This document shows positions 34,611 through 44,371 of a DNA stretch of 64,000 bases, in pieces. The notes below the pieces were generated by a model. The model was not told the origin of the DNA, did not search any database, and saw nothing but the letters and a program-made list of their open reading frames with translations. The stretch is taken from positions 62,001-126,000 of the forward strand of contig JANNSJ010000013.1 of the NCBI GenBank assembly GCA_031402435.1, given 5' to 3'. The translations under genes and the position numbers were made by a program. The first letter of the stretch is position 1; every line of letters begins with the position of its first letter. Origin of the DNA: UBA11986 sp031402435 (GTDB taxonomy: Bacteria; Bacteroidota; Ignavibacteria; UBA10030; UBA6906).

Positions 34611-35849
34611 ATGGAATTATGGCGTAAGAACCTGTACATCCTCTGGAGCACGCAGTTCCTCGCGATGGTCGGGATGAACCTCGTAGTCCCCTTCCTTCCT
34701 TTCTTCATTCGCACACTTGGCGTTACGAACGAAACAGATGTTACACGCTGGAGCGGCCTCGTATTTGCAGGCCCATTTGTCTCGGCATTTTTTGCAACGC
34801 CGTTTTGGGGAACAATGGGCGACAAATACGGCCGCAAACCTATGGTGGTGCGAGCTCTCATCGGTTTGGCAATCTCTCAGATTCTCATCGGCTTCTCACA
34901 AAATGTGTTGCAACTCTTTCTCTTCAGAATTCTCCAGGGGGCGATCAGCGGGTTCATTGCCGCAACGCTTGCCCTCGTATCAACCAGCGCACCGAAAAAT
35001 CGCGTCGGCTACGCGCTTGGTCTGCTGCAATCCGCTTCGGCGGGAGGAGTGGTACTCGGGCCATTCGTTGGCGGCTTGCTGGCAGACTTGATCGGATTCC
35101 GCGAGATTTTCTTTGTCACTGCAGGGCTCTGTACAATCGGCGTGGTCGCAGTGATATACGGAGTGAAAGAAGTCCGGGATCCTCCGACAACAAACAAGAA
35201 GTTCTCTGTCATCGACAACTACACGTTGATGTATACACACAAGCAGCTTCGCCTCGTGGCGTTGTGTCTCGTGATGGGACAGGTCTCTGTGTTGATGGTC
35301 GAACCAATTTTCGCTCTGTTTGTTGAGAGCTTCAAAACCAACACCGAATACATTGCAACCCTTGCAGGAGGCATCTTTTCGATCACGGGCCTCTTCTCGA
35401 CCATTTCAGCGCCGTGGTGGGGCAAGCGGAACGATAGTAAAGGATACAAGAAAGGCCTGTTTATCGGCATGGGGCTTACGGGGCTGGCGTACATCGGGCA
35501 TAACCTTGTAACAAACTTGATGCAACTTGCGGTACTCCGTGCCGTTCTCGGTTTCGGACGCGGTGGTGTATTGCCTTCACTCTATTCTCTCACGCATCTT
35601 CACTCACCGCCTGATCGCCGCAGCGGAATGATTGCCATAGCAAGCAGCATGACCATTCTCGGCAATATGCTTGGCCCGGTTCTCGGGGGAATTGTCGCGA
35701 GTATGACCGGCATTCGTGAGATGTTCCTCGTGAATAGTGCTTTGGCTCTTCTTGTCTCTTTCATCATCTGGAAAAAGATGGAGGAACCGAAAAAGCAGTT
35801 CGAAAACAAACCGGTTGAGACAACAGACTCAACCGGCTCGGAATCGTAA
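34611..35849 (+). CDS. MFS-family transporter
   Basis: 412 residues with 12 predicted membrane segments. The cytoplasmic MFS loop is present as GTMGDKYGRKPMVVRALIG, and its pseudo-repeat in the second half as WWGKRNDSKGYKKGL. Other MFS signatures include 'RILQGAISGFIAATLAL' and GVVLGPFVGGLLADLIG, typical of drug/proton antiporters of the TetA/MdtG branch. Export of a small molecule is likely; the substrate is unknown. It follows a lipoprotein gene by 3 bp. The convergent T9SS gene starts its stop codon 20 bp away with no obvious terminator between them. Confidence 0.9.
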   Translation: MELWRKNLYILWSTQFLAMVGMNLVVPFLPFFIRTLGVTNETDVTRWSGLVFAGPFVSAFFATPFWGTMGDKYGRKPMVVRALIGLAISQILIGFSQNVLQLFLFRILQGAISGFIAATLALVSTSAPKNRVGYALGLLQSASAGGVVLGPFVGGLLADLIGFREIFFVTAGLCTIGVVAVIYGVKEVRDPPTTNKKFSVIDNYTLMYTHKQLRLVALCLVMGQVSVLMVEPIFALFVESFKTNTEYIATLAGGIFSITGLFSTISAPWWGKRNDSKGYKKGLFIGMGLTGLAYIGHNLVTNLMQLAVLRAVLGFGRGGVLPSLYSLTHLHSPPDRRSGMIAIASSMTILGNMLGPVLGGIVASMTGIREMFLVNSALALLVSFIIWKKMEEPKKQFENKPVETTDSTGSES

Positions 35850-35868
35850 GTCCTATTTCTCTCCTTGC

Positions 35869-37980
35869 TTACTTTTGCAACACGAGTCTCTTCGTTTCAA
35901 CAAACTTTCCTGCCTGAAGACGATAAAAGTACACGCCGCTTGACAAATGGGCGCCATCGAGTGTCGTCTCATAGCTTCCCGCAGTTTGTTGTTCATTCAC
36001 AAGAGTTGCGACTTCGCGACCGAGCATATCGTAGACCTTGAGACTTACAACGCTACTGGCGGTCAACTGATAGCCAATTGTTGTTATCGGGTTGAACGGG
36101 TTGGGGTAATTCTGTGAGAGACCGAAGTGTTCAGGAATACTTGAAGAGGTGAGTTGCACACTCGTGATTTGCGAGGCGGGCCTGCGCCAGAGGCCGAGCT
36201 CGAACGTGCCGCCAAAGATTGTCGTGCCGCTGCCAATAGGAACAGCTGCAAGCGTGTAAAATGTCGGAAATATAAGTCCAAGATAGCTTGGCAACCCTGT
36301 ATTGACAGCGGTCCAGTTTGTACCGCTGTTCGTGGATACGTATAATCCAAAACCTGCTCCGGTGATCAGGTTCGTTCCAAACGAAGTCAGAGATTGTACG
36401 CTTGGACTGGTAATCCCGGTGTTTACGGTTGTCCAGCTTGTACCGTTGTTTGTCGAGCGAAAGATGCCATTTTGTGTTCCAACAAAAATATCCGTTCCAA
36501 TAAAAGTTATGGCCTTGATGCTGTTACTTGTAATTCCCGCTCCTATTGACGTCCATGAAGCGCCCTCGTTTGTTGAGAGGTACATACCGTTGCCCCCCGC
36601 GTAGAGATTCGATCCGGACACGGCAAGCACTTGCGCTGCCCCGGACCCCAGCCCACTGTTCATGAGTGTCCAGTTTGCACCGGTGTTTGTTGTGCGATGC
36701 ACCCCAGCGGACGAACCGACGAAGACATTCGAGCCCAGGACTGCGAATGTCTGCATTGTTGTAACAAAGGGCAGGCCGTTGCTCGCTGGTGTCCATGTTG
36801 CACCGTTGTTTGTTGAAAGTTCCACACCCACAAATCCGCCGACGAAAACATTTGTGCCGCTCACAGCAACTGCTGCGATGCCGGTATTTGCCATCCCGGT
36901 GTTTATTGATATCCAGCTATTGCCACTATCGGTGGAACGGTATATACCGTTCTCATTCGTTCCTGCAAAAAGGTCGAAGCCGCCGATGCCGTTCGGTTTT
37001 GATGTAAAGCATCGGACGTATGTTGCCTGGATGCCGGAATTCGATTGGCTCCAAGACGCACCGCCATTCGTCGAAACGTACACTCCGGCGAAAAAAGCGG
37101 AGGTTCCGGCAAAAAGTGTGGATCCGTTCGCGGCAAGGGTGGAGACGATCGTATTGGGGGTGATGCCGTTACTTATCGGATTCCAAGTCCCGCCATTGTC
37201 GGTGGAAAACCAAACGCCAATTCCTCCTGCGTATATATTTGTGCCATTGACGATGAGGGCGCTTGTTTGGTTTGCAGTTACACTAGTCCAGTTTGTTCCG
37301 TTGTTGGTGGAGCGAAATATGCCGCTGAGGGTTCCTGCGAAGAGGGTTGTCCCGTTTGCGGCAAGCGAGTTCACTATCAGGGTGGTGAGACCTGAGATGA
37401 CGGGCGACCAATTCGCTCCGTTGTTCGTGGAGATGAAAACGCCCCCTCCCTGCGTTCCTGCAAAGAGGCTGGAACCGATGACCGCAAGCGCGTTCACACG
37501 CAATGTGGTCAATCCGGTATTAATCGGATTCCATGAAGCTCCGTCGTTCGTCGAGCGGAAAACACCGTTCGAGGTTCCGGAATAGATGTCATTTCCGCTC
37601 ACAATCAGCGAGAGGGCACCTGTCGTCGTGAGACCGGTCCAGCTTACACCGTTATTTGTGGTAACAAACACCCCACCAACTGTTCCGGCAAACATGTTTG
37701 CCCCTTTTGCCGCGAAGGCGGTTGCCCCGAAATAAGTGCCTCCGAAGCTCAGGCCCTCACTTGCGGCAGACCAGCTCACACCGTTGTTAGTGGACCGGAA
37801 ATTGCCGCCTCCCAGCGTTCCGGCGAAAATCGTCGTTCCCCCAACAGCAGTGGGGTTGACACCTACAGCAGTCGTGAATCCGCCGTATGGACCATTCGCT
37901 CGAACCCATTGGCCGGATCCTGTGTGCAACAAGAGTGTACACATCACTGTGGGTAGGAGAAAAACATGCAAGACCTTCAT
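35869..37980 (-). CDS. T9SS-exported STNNG..W repeat propeller protein
   Basis: 703 residues from the ATG at 37980, chosen for AAGGGG 9 nt upstream and the signal peptide MKVLHVFLLPTVMCTLLLHT. About fourteen blades of roughly 40 residues carry 'STNNGASW' or 'STNNGTNW' turns with 'LFAGTQGGGVF' strands. The T9SS sorting domain at the end is complete (SQNYPNPFNPITTIGYQL; VYDMLGREVATLVNE; GVYFYRL). It is the longest of three paralogues in the window (also at 17022 and 18245) and about twice the blade number, so blade gain or loss seems frequent. Likely a surface or secreted protein with unknown ligand. Confidence 0.87.
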   Translation of the reverse strand: MKVLHVFLLPTVMCTLLLHTGSGQWVRANGPYGGFTTAVGVNPTAVGGTTIFAGTLGGGNFRSTNNGVSWSAASEGLSFGGTYFGATAFAAKGANMFAGTVGGVFVTTNNGVSWTGLTTTGALSLIVSGNDIYSGTSNGVFRSTNDGASWNPINTGLTTLRVNALAVIGSSLFAGTQGGGVFISTNNGANWSPVISGLTTLIVNSLAANGTTLFAGTLSGIFRSTNNGTNWTSVTANQTSALIVNGTNIYAGGIGVWFSTDNGGTWNPISNGITPNTIVSTLAANGSTLFAGTSAFFAGVYVSTNGGASWSQSNSGIQATYVRCFTSKPNGIGGFDLFAGTNENGIYRSTDSGNSWISINTGMANTGIAAVAVSGTNVFVGGFVGVELSTNNGATWTPASNGLPFVTTMQTFAVLGSNVFVGSSAGVHRTTNTGANWTLMNSGLGSGAAQVLAVSGSNLYAGGNGMYLSTNEGASWTSIGAGITSNSIKAITFIGTDIFVGTQNGIFRSTNNGTSWTTVNTGITSPSVQSLTSFGTNLITGAGFGLYVSTNSGTNWTAVNTGLPSYLGLIFPTFYTLAAVPIGSGTTIFGGTFELGLWRRPASQITSVQLTSSSIPEHFGLSQNYPNPFNPITTIGYQLTASSVVSLKVYDMLGREVATLVNEQQTAGSYETTLDGAHLSSGVYFYRLQAGKFVETKRLVLQK

Positions 37981-38094
37981 TATAGATGCCCCTTTACTTT
38001 TTTTGAGAATGACAAATATTGTTTGTGTCGCACGCTCATTTACCCGATGCTGAACAATCGGCTGCAACCCGTTTATTCATGAGCGACTTTCACG

Positions 38095-38670
38095 TTAGAA
38101 TTTGTAAGCGAGTCCAAGGTTAAGAAAGTTCACTCCATACCCCAACTCTGCCTGTGCTGCGAAGTTCTTTGCAAAGAAATATCGCCCCCCAAAATAAATC
38201 GAGAAACCCATGGCACTGCCGAAGCTGCCACTATTGAACTTGACTCCCGATGGGTTATTGTCCTGGTAGGAATAACTGAGAATGTTATAGGAAAGCATCA
38301 ATCCCCCGTATACATCGAACTCATCCGATTTGATCCCGTTATAGTGATACGCACTTCGAACACCAATAATCGTGTAACTCCATTTTTGATTGTACGTGTA
38401 CTGGGCTGTATATTGGTTTGAATGCTTAAAACTCTTATAGCCGACATAGCCGCCCAAACTAATAATGCCGGGACCGTCTATCGCCCACATACCCTTCTCG
38501 TATTGCACACTCAGTCCCGGAGTCTCCGATGACGTAGCGAAACCGCCGAACGAACTACCAAACCCAATGCCAGCACTTACGACGCTGGACCCTTTAACGA
38601 ATGGCTGGGACTGAACGATTGTTGTTGCACTGACGCCAACAATAAGCAGTGCCGCACACAAGTGATTCAT
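38095..38670 (-). CDS. Small outer-membrane beta-barrel protein
   Basis: 191 residues from the ATG at 38670, with GAAGGAG about 9 nt upstream and the signal peptide MNHLCAALLIVGVSATTIVQ. The body has alternating strands (VVSAGIGFGSSFGG, WSYTIIGVRSAYHY, FDVYGGLMLSYNILS, 'GFSIYFGGRYFF') and ends 'YGVNFLNLGLAYKF' with a terminal Phe, typical of an 8-strand barrel. It resembles the OmpA/OmpX-like outer-membrane protein class of Bacteroidota. Stands alone with its own promoter candidate containing an inverted repeat. Confidence 0.82.
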   Translation of the reverse strand: MNHLCAALLIVGVSATTIVQSQPFVKGSSVVSAGIGFGSSFGGFATSSETPGLSVQYEKGMWAIDGPGIISLGGYVGYKSFKHSNQYTAQYTYNQKWSYTIIGVRSAYHYNGIKSDEFDVYGGLMLSYNILSYSYQDNNPSGVKFNSGSFGSAMGFSIYFGGRYFFAKNFAAQAELGYGVNFLNLGLAYKF

Positions 38671-38727
38671 GGTTGACGACTCCTTCAGTGGTGGGACTAT
38701 GGGTAAGCCGGGAACAGCGTTTCGTAC

Positions 38728-38756
38728 AAAATATAGTGTTCCTGGGAACATATCAA
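38728..38756 (-). promoter_or_regulatory. Promoter with operator-like inverted repeat, upstream of the small barrel
   Basis: Minus strand: TTGATA (38751-38756) and TATTTT (38728-38733) are 17 bp apart. The spacer is nearly filled by the inverted repeat TGTTCC-TG-GGAACA (38737-38750), with perfect 6-bp arms, a position where a bound repressor would block RNA polymerase. The leader to the ATG at 38670 would be about 50 nt. Confidence 0.45.
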
Positions 38757-38890
38757 CCACCATTTATTTTTTGCCGATGTCCATTTATTATCTGCTGAGA
38801 GGAAGGGGATAATAGTGGATTATTTGTTACCTTTGTAGAGCTATTCCCAAGAATACACACCAGGGATACCCACCCCCGGAGTCACCACTT

Positions 38891-40708
38891 ATGAAGCACA
38901 TATTCCTTGTCCTTTTTGTCTGCGTAGCTTTCAGACAGCAAAGTGATGCACAGATTGATTCTCTCAAGAATCTTCTCCAACTGCATCCCCAGGAGGATTC
39001 GACCCGCGTCGACGCGCTAGTCACCCTGTCAAAAGCCATTGTTCCCAACGCACCAGACGAGGCAAAGCGCTATGCGAATGAGGGGCTCCATATCTCAAGG
39101 AAGATCGGTTGGCAACAGGGAATCGCCAGATCACTCAGAATGCTGGGTTATTGCTCCTACATCACGGCTGATTTTCTCAATGCCGTGGACTTCAACCTGC
39201 AAGCTCTCCAGGCGGTCGCATCTCTGAACGATAAGAAGTTGGAAGGAAGTATATTCAACAATATGGGACTAGTGTACTCGGAGCTTTCTGAATTTGACAA
39301 GGCCCTTCAATACTACGACAAGTACCTTGCTGTTACACGTGAACAGAAGACGCCACGAGAACAGGCAATTGCCTTGATGAACATCGGATTGGTCCATTTT
39401 AAGAACAATAACCAGCCCATGGCACTTGACTACTACCAGCAGAGTCTGACGATTGCTGAACCAAATGAGTACCAGCAGGTCATTGCGTATGTATTGAGCA
39501 ACACCGGTGCGACACTGAACAAAAAGGGAGACTACAAAGAGGCGCTTGCATCATTTCAAAAGAGCATTGCCGTTGCCGGGAAGATCGGCGATGCACGAAT
39601 CATGTTGCAATCACTCGGGGGAGTCGGTGAATCATATTTTCACCTGATGCAATACGACAAGGCTGAAACCTATACAAAGCGGGCACTCCAAATGGCCAGG
39701 GAGATTCCCCTTCTTGAATATGAGAAGGAAATGAACCAGGGACTGAGCGAGATTTACACGAAGCAGCAGAACTTCGCGAAAGCGTTCGAAACGTATAAGA
39801 CTTTTGTACTCATCCGGGATAGCATACTGAATGATACAAAGAGGCAGGAACTTCGGCGATTGGAAATGCAGTATGAGTTTCAGAAAAAAGAGGCGATGCT
39901 GAAAGTCGAGCACGAAACACAACAAGCATTGGCTGCTTCGGAAATCAGACGGCAAAATGTGGTGAGAAACTCCGTTATGGGAGGGGCTGCCGTATTGCTG
40001 CTTGCAGCGGCCTTCAGCTTTATGTTCTACAAGAAAAGACGTGACGCTGATGAGCGGACGAGGGAAGCGGAATTCAGCGCAAAGGTGTCCGACACGGAAA
40101 TGAAAGCCCTACGCTCGCAAATGAACCCGCACTTCATTTTCAATTCCTTGAATTCCATCGGCGACTACATTTCAAAAAACGACATCAAAAGCGCAGACTA
40201 CTACCTGGCGAAGTTTGCAAAGCTCATGCGGTTGATCCTTGAGCATTCAGAACGAAAAGAAGTCTCTCTCGCAGACGACCTGCAGTCGCTCGAACTGTAT
40301 TTGCAACTTGAATCATTGCGACTCAATAACAAGTTCAAGTATGAAATCATCGTTGATGATGCGATTGACAAGGAGTCCACAATGGTGCCACCACTTCTCC
40401 TTCAACCCTTTGTCGAAAACAGCATCTGGCATGGCATCGCCCCCAAGGCGGGAGAAGGAACAATTCGCGTCCGTATTGTCAAGGAGGATGGAATGATCAA
40501 CTGCATCGTTGAAGACGACGGCGTGGGAAGAAAGCAAGCAGCGTCAGTCTCCTCTCCAGCCGAGAGACAATCGTTGGGGATGAAGATCACCAACGCACGT
40601 ATCGAGATTCTCAATGCAATGAAGCAAACAAAAGGAAAAGTACTATTCTCTGACCTGCCTGAAGGGATGCGCGTGGAAGTGACGTTGCCCCTGGTATTGC
40701 AATTCTAG
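38891..40708 (+). CDS. LytS/YehU-type sensor histidine kinase with TPR sensor
   Basis: 605 residues. A signal-peptide-like leader (MKHIFLVLFVCVAFRQQSDA) is followed by periplasmic TPR repeats up to about residue 330 (NMGLVYSELSEFDKALQYYD; NTGATLNKKGDYKEALASFQ). A membrane segment follows at about 357-377 (VMGGAAVLLLAAAFSFMFYK). The kinase part is the His_kinase family with H414 in SQMNPHFIFNSLNSI, then LLLQPFVENSIWHGI and VEDDGVGR of the ATPase. The LytTR regulator begins 9 bp later, an obvious cognate pair. The TPR input may sense peptides or protein partners; signal unknown. Confidence 0.93.
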   Translation: MKHIFLVLFVCVAFRQQSDAQIDSLKNLLQLHPQEDSTRVDALVTLSKAIVPNAPDEAKRYANEGLHISRKIGWQQGIARSLRMLGYCSYITADFLNAVDFNLQALQAVASLNDKKLEGSIFNNMGLVYSELSEFDKALQYYDKYLAVTREQKTPREQAIALMNIGLVHFKNNNQPMALDYYQQSLTIAEPNEYQQVIAYVLSNTGATLNKKGDYKEALASFQKSIAVAGKIGDARIMLQSLGGVGESYFHLMQYDKAETYTKRALQMAREIPLLEYEKEMNQGLSEIYTKQQNFAKAFETYKTFVLIRDSILNDTKRQELRRLEMQYEFQKKEAMLKVEHETQQALAASEIRRQNVVRNSVMGGAAVLLLAAAFSFMFYKKRRDADERTREAEFSAKVSDTEMKALRSQMNPHFIFNSLNSIGDYISKNDIKSADYYLAKFAKLMRLILEHSERKEVSLADDLQSLELYLQLESLRLNNKFKYEIIVDDAIDKESTMVPPLLLQPFVENSIWHGIAPKAGEGTIRVRIVKEDGMINCIVEDDGVGRKQAASVSSPAERQSLGMKITNARIEILNAMKQTKGKVLFSDLPEGMRVEVTLPLVLQF

Positions 40709-40717
40709 CTTGCAAGA

Positions 40718-41470
40718 ATGATAAGAGCACTCATAATTGAAGATGAGCAGCACTGCATCGACAGGCTGACTTCCCTGATAACGGATCGCTGCAAGGATTC
40801 CGTCCTCCTTCTTGGCGCTTTCACATCAGTTGAAGATGGCAAGCAGGCGATTGCGAAACACCAGCCGGACGTGGTGTTCCTGGACGTCCAGATCAAAGAC
40901 AAAACGGGGTTCGATTTGCTCCAACACCTGAACGACGTAAAATTTGAAGTGATTTTTACAACGGCATTCGAGAAATACGCCGTTCAGGCATTCAAGTTCA
41001 GCGCCATCGATTATTTACTGAAGCCTGTCGATCCGGATGACCTTCTTCGTGCTGTTGACAAGCTAAAAGAGAAGTTGGCAGGGGGGGAAATGTCTCAAAA
41101 GCTGGATGTGTTGTTTCATAACCTGAAAAGCATCGAAGGGGCATCAAAGCGAATAAGCATTCCAACGATCAATGGGTTGATATTCCTTCAGGTTGCTGAT
41201 ATCATTCGTTGCCAGTCCGATGTAAACTATACCGATATTTTCCTGAGAGACAGGAAGAAAATAACCGTGGCAAGGACGCTGAAGGACTTCGAGGAACTGC
41301 TAATCGAATACAATTTCTATCGAGTACACAACTCGCACTTGATAAACCTTGCTCACATCAAGGAATACAACAAGGGTAAAGGGGGCTATGTCTCTATGGT
41401 TGATGGCTCAGAGGTTGAAGTTTCCTCCCGCAGAAAGGCTGACTTCTTGAAAAGTCTATCGGCATTATAG
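40718..41470 (+). CDS. LytTR-family response regulator
   Basis: 250 residues. Receiver with IIEDE, phospho-acceptor D56 in VVFLDVQIKDKTG, Thr in IFTTAFEKYAVQAF and Lys in YLLKPVDPDDLL. The LytTR DNA-binding domain follows (ISIPTINGLIFLQVADIIRC; FYRVHNSHLINLAHI; GGYVSMVDGSEVEVSSRRKA). Partner of the kinase at 38891. The stop is 39 bp from the convergent stop of the M6-like peptidase. Targets are not known. Confidence 0.94.
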   Translation: MIRALIIEDEQHCIDRLTSLITDRCKDSVLLLGAFTSVEDGKQAIAKHQPDVVFLDVQIKDKTGFDLLQHLNDVKFEVIFTTAFEKYAVQAFKFSAIDYLLKPVDPDDLLRAVDKLKEKLAGGEMSQKLDVLFHNLKSIEGASKRISIPTINGLIFLQVADIIRCQSDVNYTDIFLRDRKKITVARTLKDFEELLIEYNFYRVHNSHLINLAHIKEYNKGKGGYVSMVDGSEVEVSSRRKADFLKSLSAL

Positions 41471-41509
41471 AGCAACCCCGCTCACACGGTCACCTCGCTT
41501 CACGACATG

Positions 41510-44359
41510 TTATTTCAACAAAATCATTTTCTTGGTGTTTACGAAACTCCCGGCCTGTAACCGGTAGAAGTAGACGCCGCTGGCAAGGCCTGTTGTACTG
41601 ACACTGGCATCATACCTTCCCGCAGCTTTCACATCGTTGACGAGTGTTGCCACTTCTCTCCCAAGCACATCGTACACCACAAGCTTCACCTGTCCATCAT
41701 GTGGAAGTTCGTAATGAATCTGTGTGGATGGATTGAATGGGTTCGGATAGTTCTGAGCCAGCATATACACAGTCGGCAGAACGTTCTTTGAACCATGGCC
41801 TGTCACTTCAGCGTTGAGCCGAAACTTACCGCCAGATGAATTCGTCATGACGGACGAGCCGGAGCGCGTAAGGCTCGCGCCACCTTGTTTCTTTCCCATG
41901 CCTTCTGTATTGACTGAATATTCGATTCCGTTCTCAGGATTGAGTTCCCATGTAACGGTGACGGGGTACGCTTCTGTTTCGACGTTGATCGTCAGTTCAA
42001 CCACGCCACTGTCTGGCGATACAGCTTTGACAAACTCACCGGCTTCGAACCGCGCATCGAACACAGCGTCGGGAAACGGGGGAGGCATGCTCAGGTCAAT
42101 CTGTGCAAGCGATGGATCCCGATCCAGGTTGGCAACGTACACATCCTGTTTCCTTCCTTCTGCATCAGTGATAATGAAGTGATCAAACTCGGACGTTGCA
42201 AAATCAACACCACCTCCTCCGCACTCAACGGGATCATGATGAAACACGAATTCGCCGTCGAGAAGAACCTTAACCCAGTAACCCCGACCGGGGACGATGA
42301 GACTATCGGGAACATACCCATTCTCATATCTGTAGAACGGTGTAAGCCGCTTGTTGCTTGGATAAGGATACAGGCAAACGTTCGCTGTATCAATCGTGTC
42401 GGTAATCGAACCAACAAGGTTCCAGTTGGCACTGACAAATGCAGTGTCAGTTTCCCGTACGTTCCCACCCAAAACCAACGAGCCGGTTGCACCAAACTTG
42501 ATGAAGTATCCAGGTCCGTTTTTCAATGTGTCTTTTTGTACGTATCCTGAACCCGAAACATAAACAAAGGCTGCGGAAGTAGCACCGGGAAAAACTACAG
42601 GTTTTAAGTAGTTGCCGAGAGTAACGGGGACGCTCAACATGTGCCACGCATTTGCCACAGGGATTGAAACATATTTGTAGTAGAGGGAAACTGTATCGAT
42701 GAGGGTGTTTCCACTTGAATCTCTGTGAATCCCGTTCAGAGCAAAATGTGCAAGGCGCTCATTGTCGCATTCGTGATTGTTCAAGTCAGGACTGCCAAGT
42801 GTTGCGGCGGGAGTTGTCGCGTCGTTGAGGCTTTGGCGGTTCGAAGATGCGTTTGAAGGGAAGAAATCTGTTATCAATGAGCCCCAAGCGCGAGTATTGT
42901 CTGCATGCTTCAGACGAATGCGGTCGTGATATAAACACTCAGAAGAGGCGTTGTGATGCCAGACCAGAAGAGTTCCCGGCTGGTAGACAAAGCTGTCGGG
43001 AGGAGTGGGGATGTACGAATCGAATCCTTGACGCAGTCGCGTCTCAAACAAGTAGTGCTCATTGTCCGTTGCATCTCTTGGGTCAATGCGATAGACCTGT
43101 GGGTTGCTGTAGTTGTACTGGACCTCCAAGTTGGTGGTGTTGAACCAAACCTGAATCGGCGTGACCCATCGCTTTTGAATTCGATAGTATGGCGAGAGAG
43201 TTGCCGGACACTCTCCTTTGACATTTGGGCCATTGAATAGACCCCATGCCATTACGTCGAAAAGGAAGAGGTTAGTGTTACCATCGTCACTGGCAGTGCC
43301 AGTGTACTGCTCATCAAAGCCGATTGTGTGCCCGAACTCATGCAGGTGCGTTCCAATATGACTGAATGCCTTTTGAGTGCCGTAAAGTCGGTACCCGTTT
43401 CTTTCCGCCATCAAATAATAGCGGCCCCCGACTCTCTCTGCGTGAACGCTGAGGGAACCACCATAACGGGCATCTTGCGCATATATTATACACAACTTGT
43501 CGTAGTAATTCGGTTGGTTGACATCGGCAGTATCTATGTATCCCAGCGAATCAGCTTTCGCAATTGCTTCATAAGCTAGGGCACGCCAATCTTTAAGGCT
43601 TGAATAGTACGATCTCGCGTTGTCAGCGCGGATCCACAAAGGTACACCATCGTTGTCCGCGGGATTGACAACTTTGCCTGTGATGACTAGCGAACCTGGC
43701 AGCCCATTCGGACGAGACATTTGCCACCAGTAGTCGCGGAAACTCCCAAAGACTGGTTCGTTTTCAGGATGTGGTGACGGATCTTCAGGTGTCGGGCTTG
43801 GTTGGTGCCAATAGTCTTGGGAGAAAAACATGCTGTCAAAATCAGCTTTGAGGTAACCGTTTGGCCGATTGCCACCATTATAGTGAGTCACATCCTGAAA
43901 CTCAATCAGGATGACCCCGAGTTTCAAAACCATCGGCTGGCCGATATTCATGGCAGCATTTTGCTTGTCTGTAAACCACTGTGCATTAAGCTGAATCTGT
44001 TCTCTGAATTGCGCAATCTCTTGGTTAAGTACCGAGATCCGTGATGCGGAACGGTCAAGTTGATGAGATTCCGCAGGCGGTAAATCAAGGCCCACCCGGG
44101 CATGGGTTGGAGAAAATTCCCCGCTTTCATCGAGAGATGCATAATAATACCAATCATCAGAACCTAATACGATTCGGTAACCTTGATCGGTTTCCATCCA
44201 CCAGAAGAATTCATCACCCCATGTGCGGGCAATGAATGTGGTTTTCTCGTCCGGCTGGGACCACTCGATGAAACCGGTGTCAAACGGTGCTGCTAGAGTC
44301 GCACCTGGCACGAGAAGCTGCAGGAATACGCATGCAACAAGAAACGAGAAGCGTTTCAT
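41510..44359 (-). CDS. M6-type secreted metalloprotease with T9SS sorting domain
   Basis: 949 residues with signal peptide MKRFSFLVACVFLQLLVPGA. A pro-region to about residue 130 precedes the catalytic domain, whose zinc motif is HEFGH (340-344) in THLHEFGHTIGFDEQYTG, fitting immune-inhibitor-A-like M6 peptidases. A beta-rich region with LVWHHNASSECLYH and 'WELNPENGIEYSVNTE' follows. The T9SS sorting domain is complete (AQNYPNPFNPSTQIHYEL; VYDVLGREVATLVND; GVYFYRL). It is probably a surface or secreted endopeptidase. The start is 12 bp after the stop of the T9SS protein at 44372, so the two are co-transcribed. Confidence 0.88.
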   Translation of the reverse strand: MKRFSFLVACVFLQLLVPGATLAAPFDTGFIEWSQPDEKTTFIARTWGDEFFWWMETDQGYRIVLGSDDWYYYASLDESGEFSPTHARVGLDLPPAESHQLDRSASRISVLNQEIAQFREQIQLNAQWFTDKQNAAMNIGQPMVLKLGVILIEFQDVTHYNGGNRPNGYLKADFDSMFFSQDYWHQPSPTPEDPSPHPENEPVFGSFRDYWWQMSRPNGLPGSLVITGKVVNPADNDGVPLWIRADNARSYYSSLKDWRALAYEAIAKADSLGYIDTADVNQPNYYDKLCIIYAQDARYGGSLSVHAERVGGRYYLMAERNGYRLYGTQKAFSHIGTHLHEFGHTIGFDEQYTGTASDDGNTNLFLFDVMAWGLFNGPNVKGECPATLSPYYRIQKRWVTPIQVWFNTTNLEVQYNYSNPQVYRIDPRDATDNEHYLFETRLRQGFDSYIPTPPDSFVYQPGTLLVWHHNASSECLYHDRIRLKHADNTRAWGSLITDFFPSNASSNRQSLNDATTPAATLGSPDLNNHECDNERLAHFALNGIHRDSSGNTLIDTVSLYYKYVSIPVANAWHMLSVPVTLGNYLKPVVFPGATSAAFVYVSGSGYVQKDTLKNGPGYFIKFGATGSLVLGGNVRETDTAFVSANWNLVGSITDTIDTANVCLYPYPSNKRLTPFYRYENGYVPDSLIVPGRGYWVKVLLDGEFVFHHDPVECGGGGVDFATSEFDHFIITDAEGRKQDVYVANLDRDPSLAQIDLSMPPPFPDAVFDARFEAGEFVKAVSPDSGVVELTINVETEAYPVTVTWELNPENGIEYSVNTEGMGKKQGGASLTRSGSSVMTNSSGGKFRLNAEVTGHGSKNVLPTVYMLAQNYPNPFNPSTQIHYELPHDGQVKLVVYDVLGREVATLVNDVKAAGRYDASVSTTGLASGVYFYRLQAGSFVNTKKMILLK

Positions 44360-44371
44360 AGTGACCTCCTC

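Noticed and set aside
36662..37585. Plus-strand frame of 307 codons opposite the T9SS repeat protein
   Set aside because: It is an antisense shadow: the repeated 'PLFVE' units are the complement of the STNNG..W blades.
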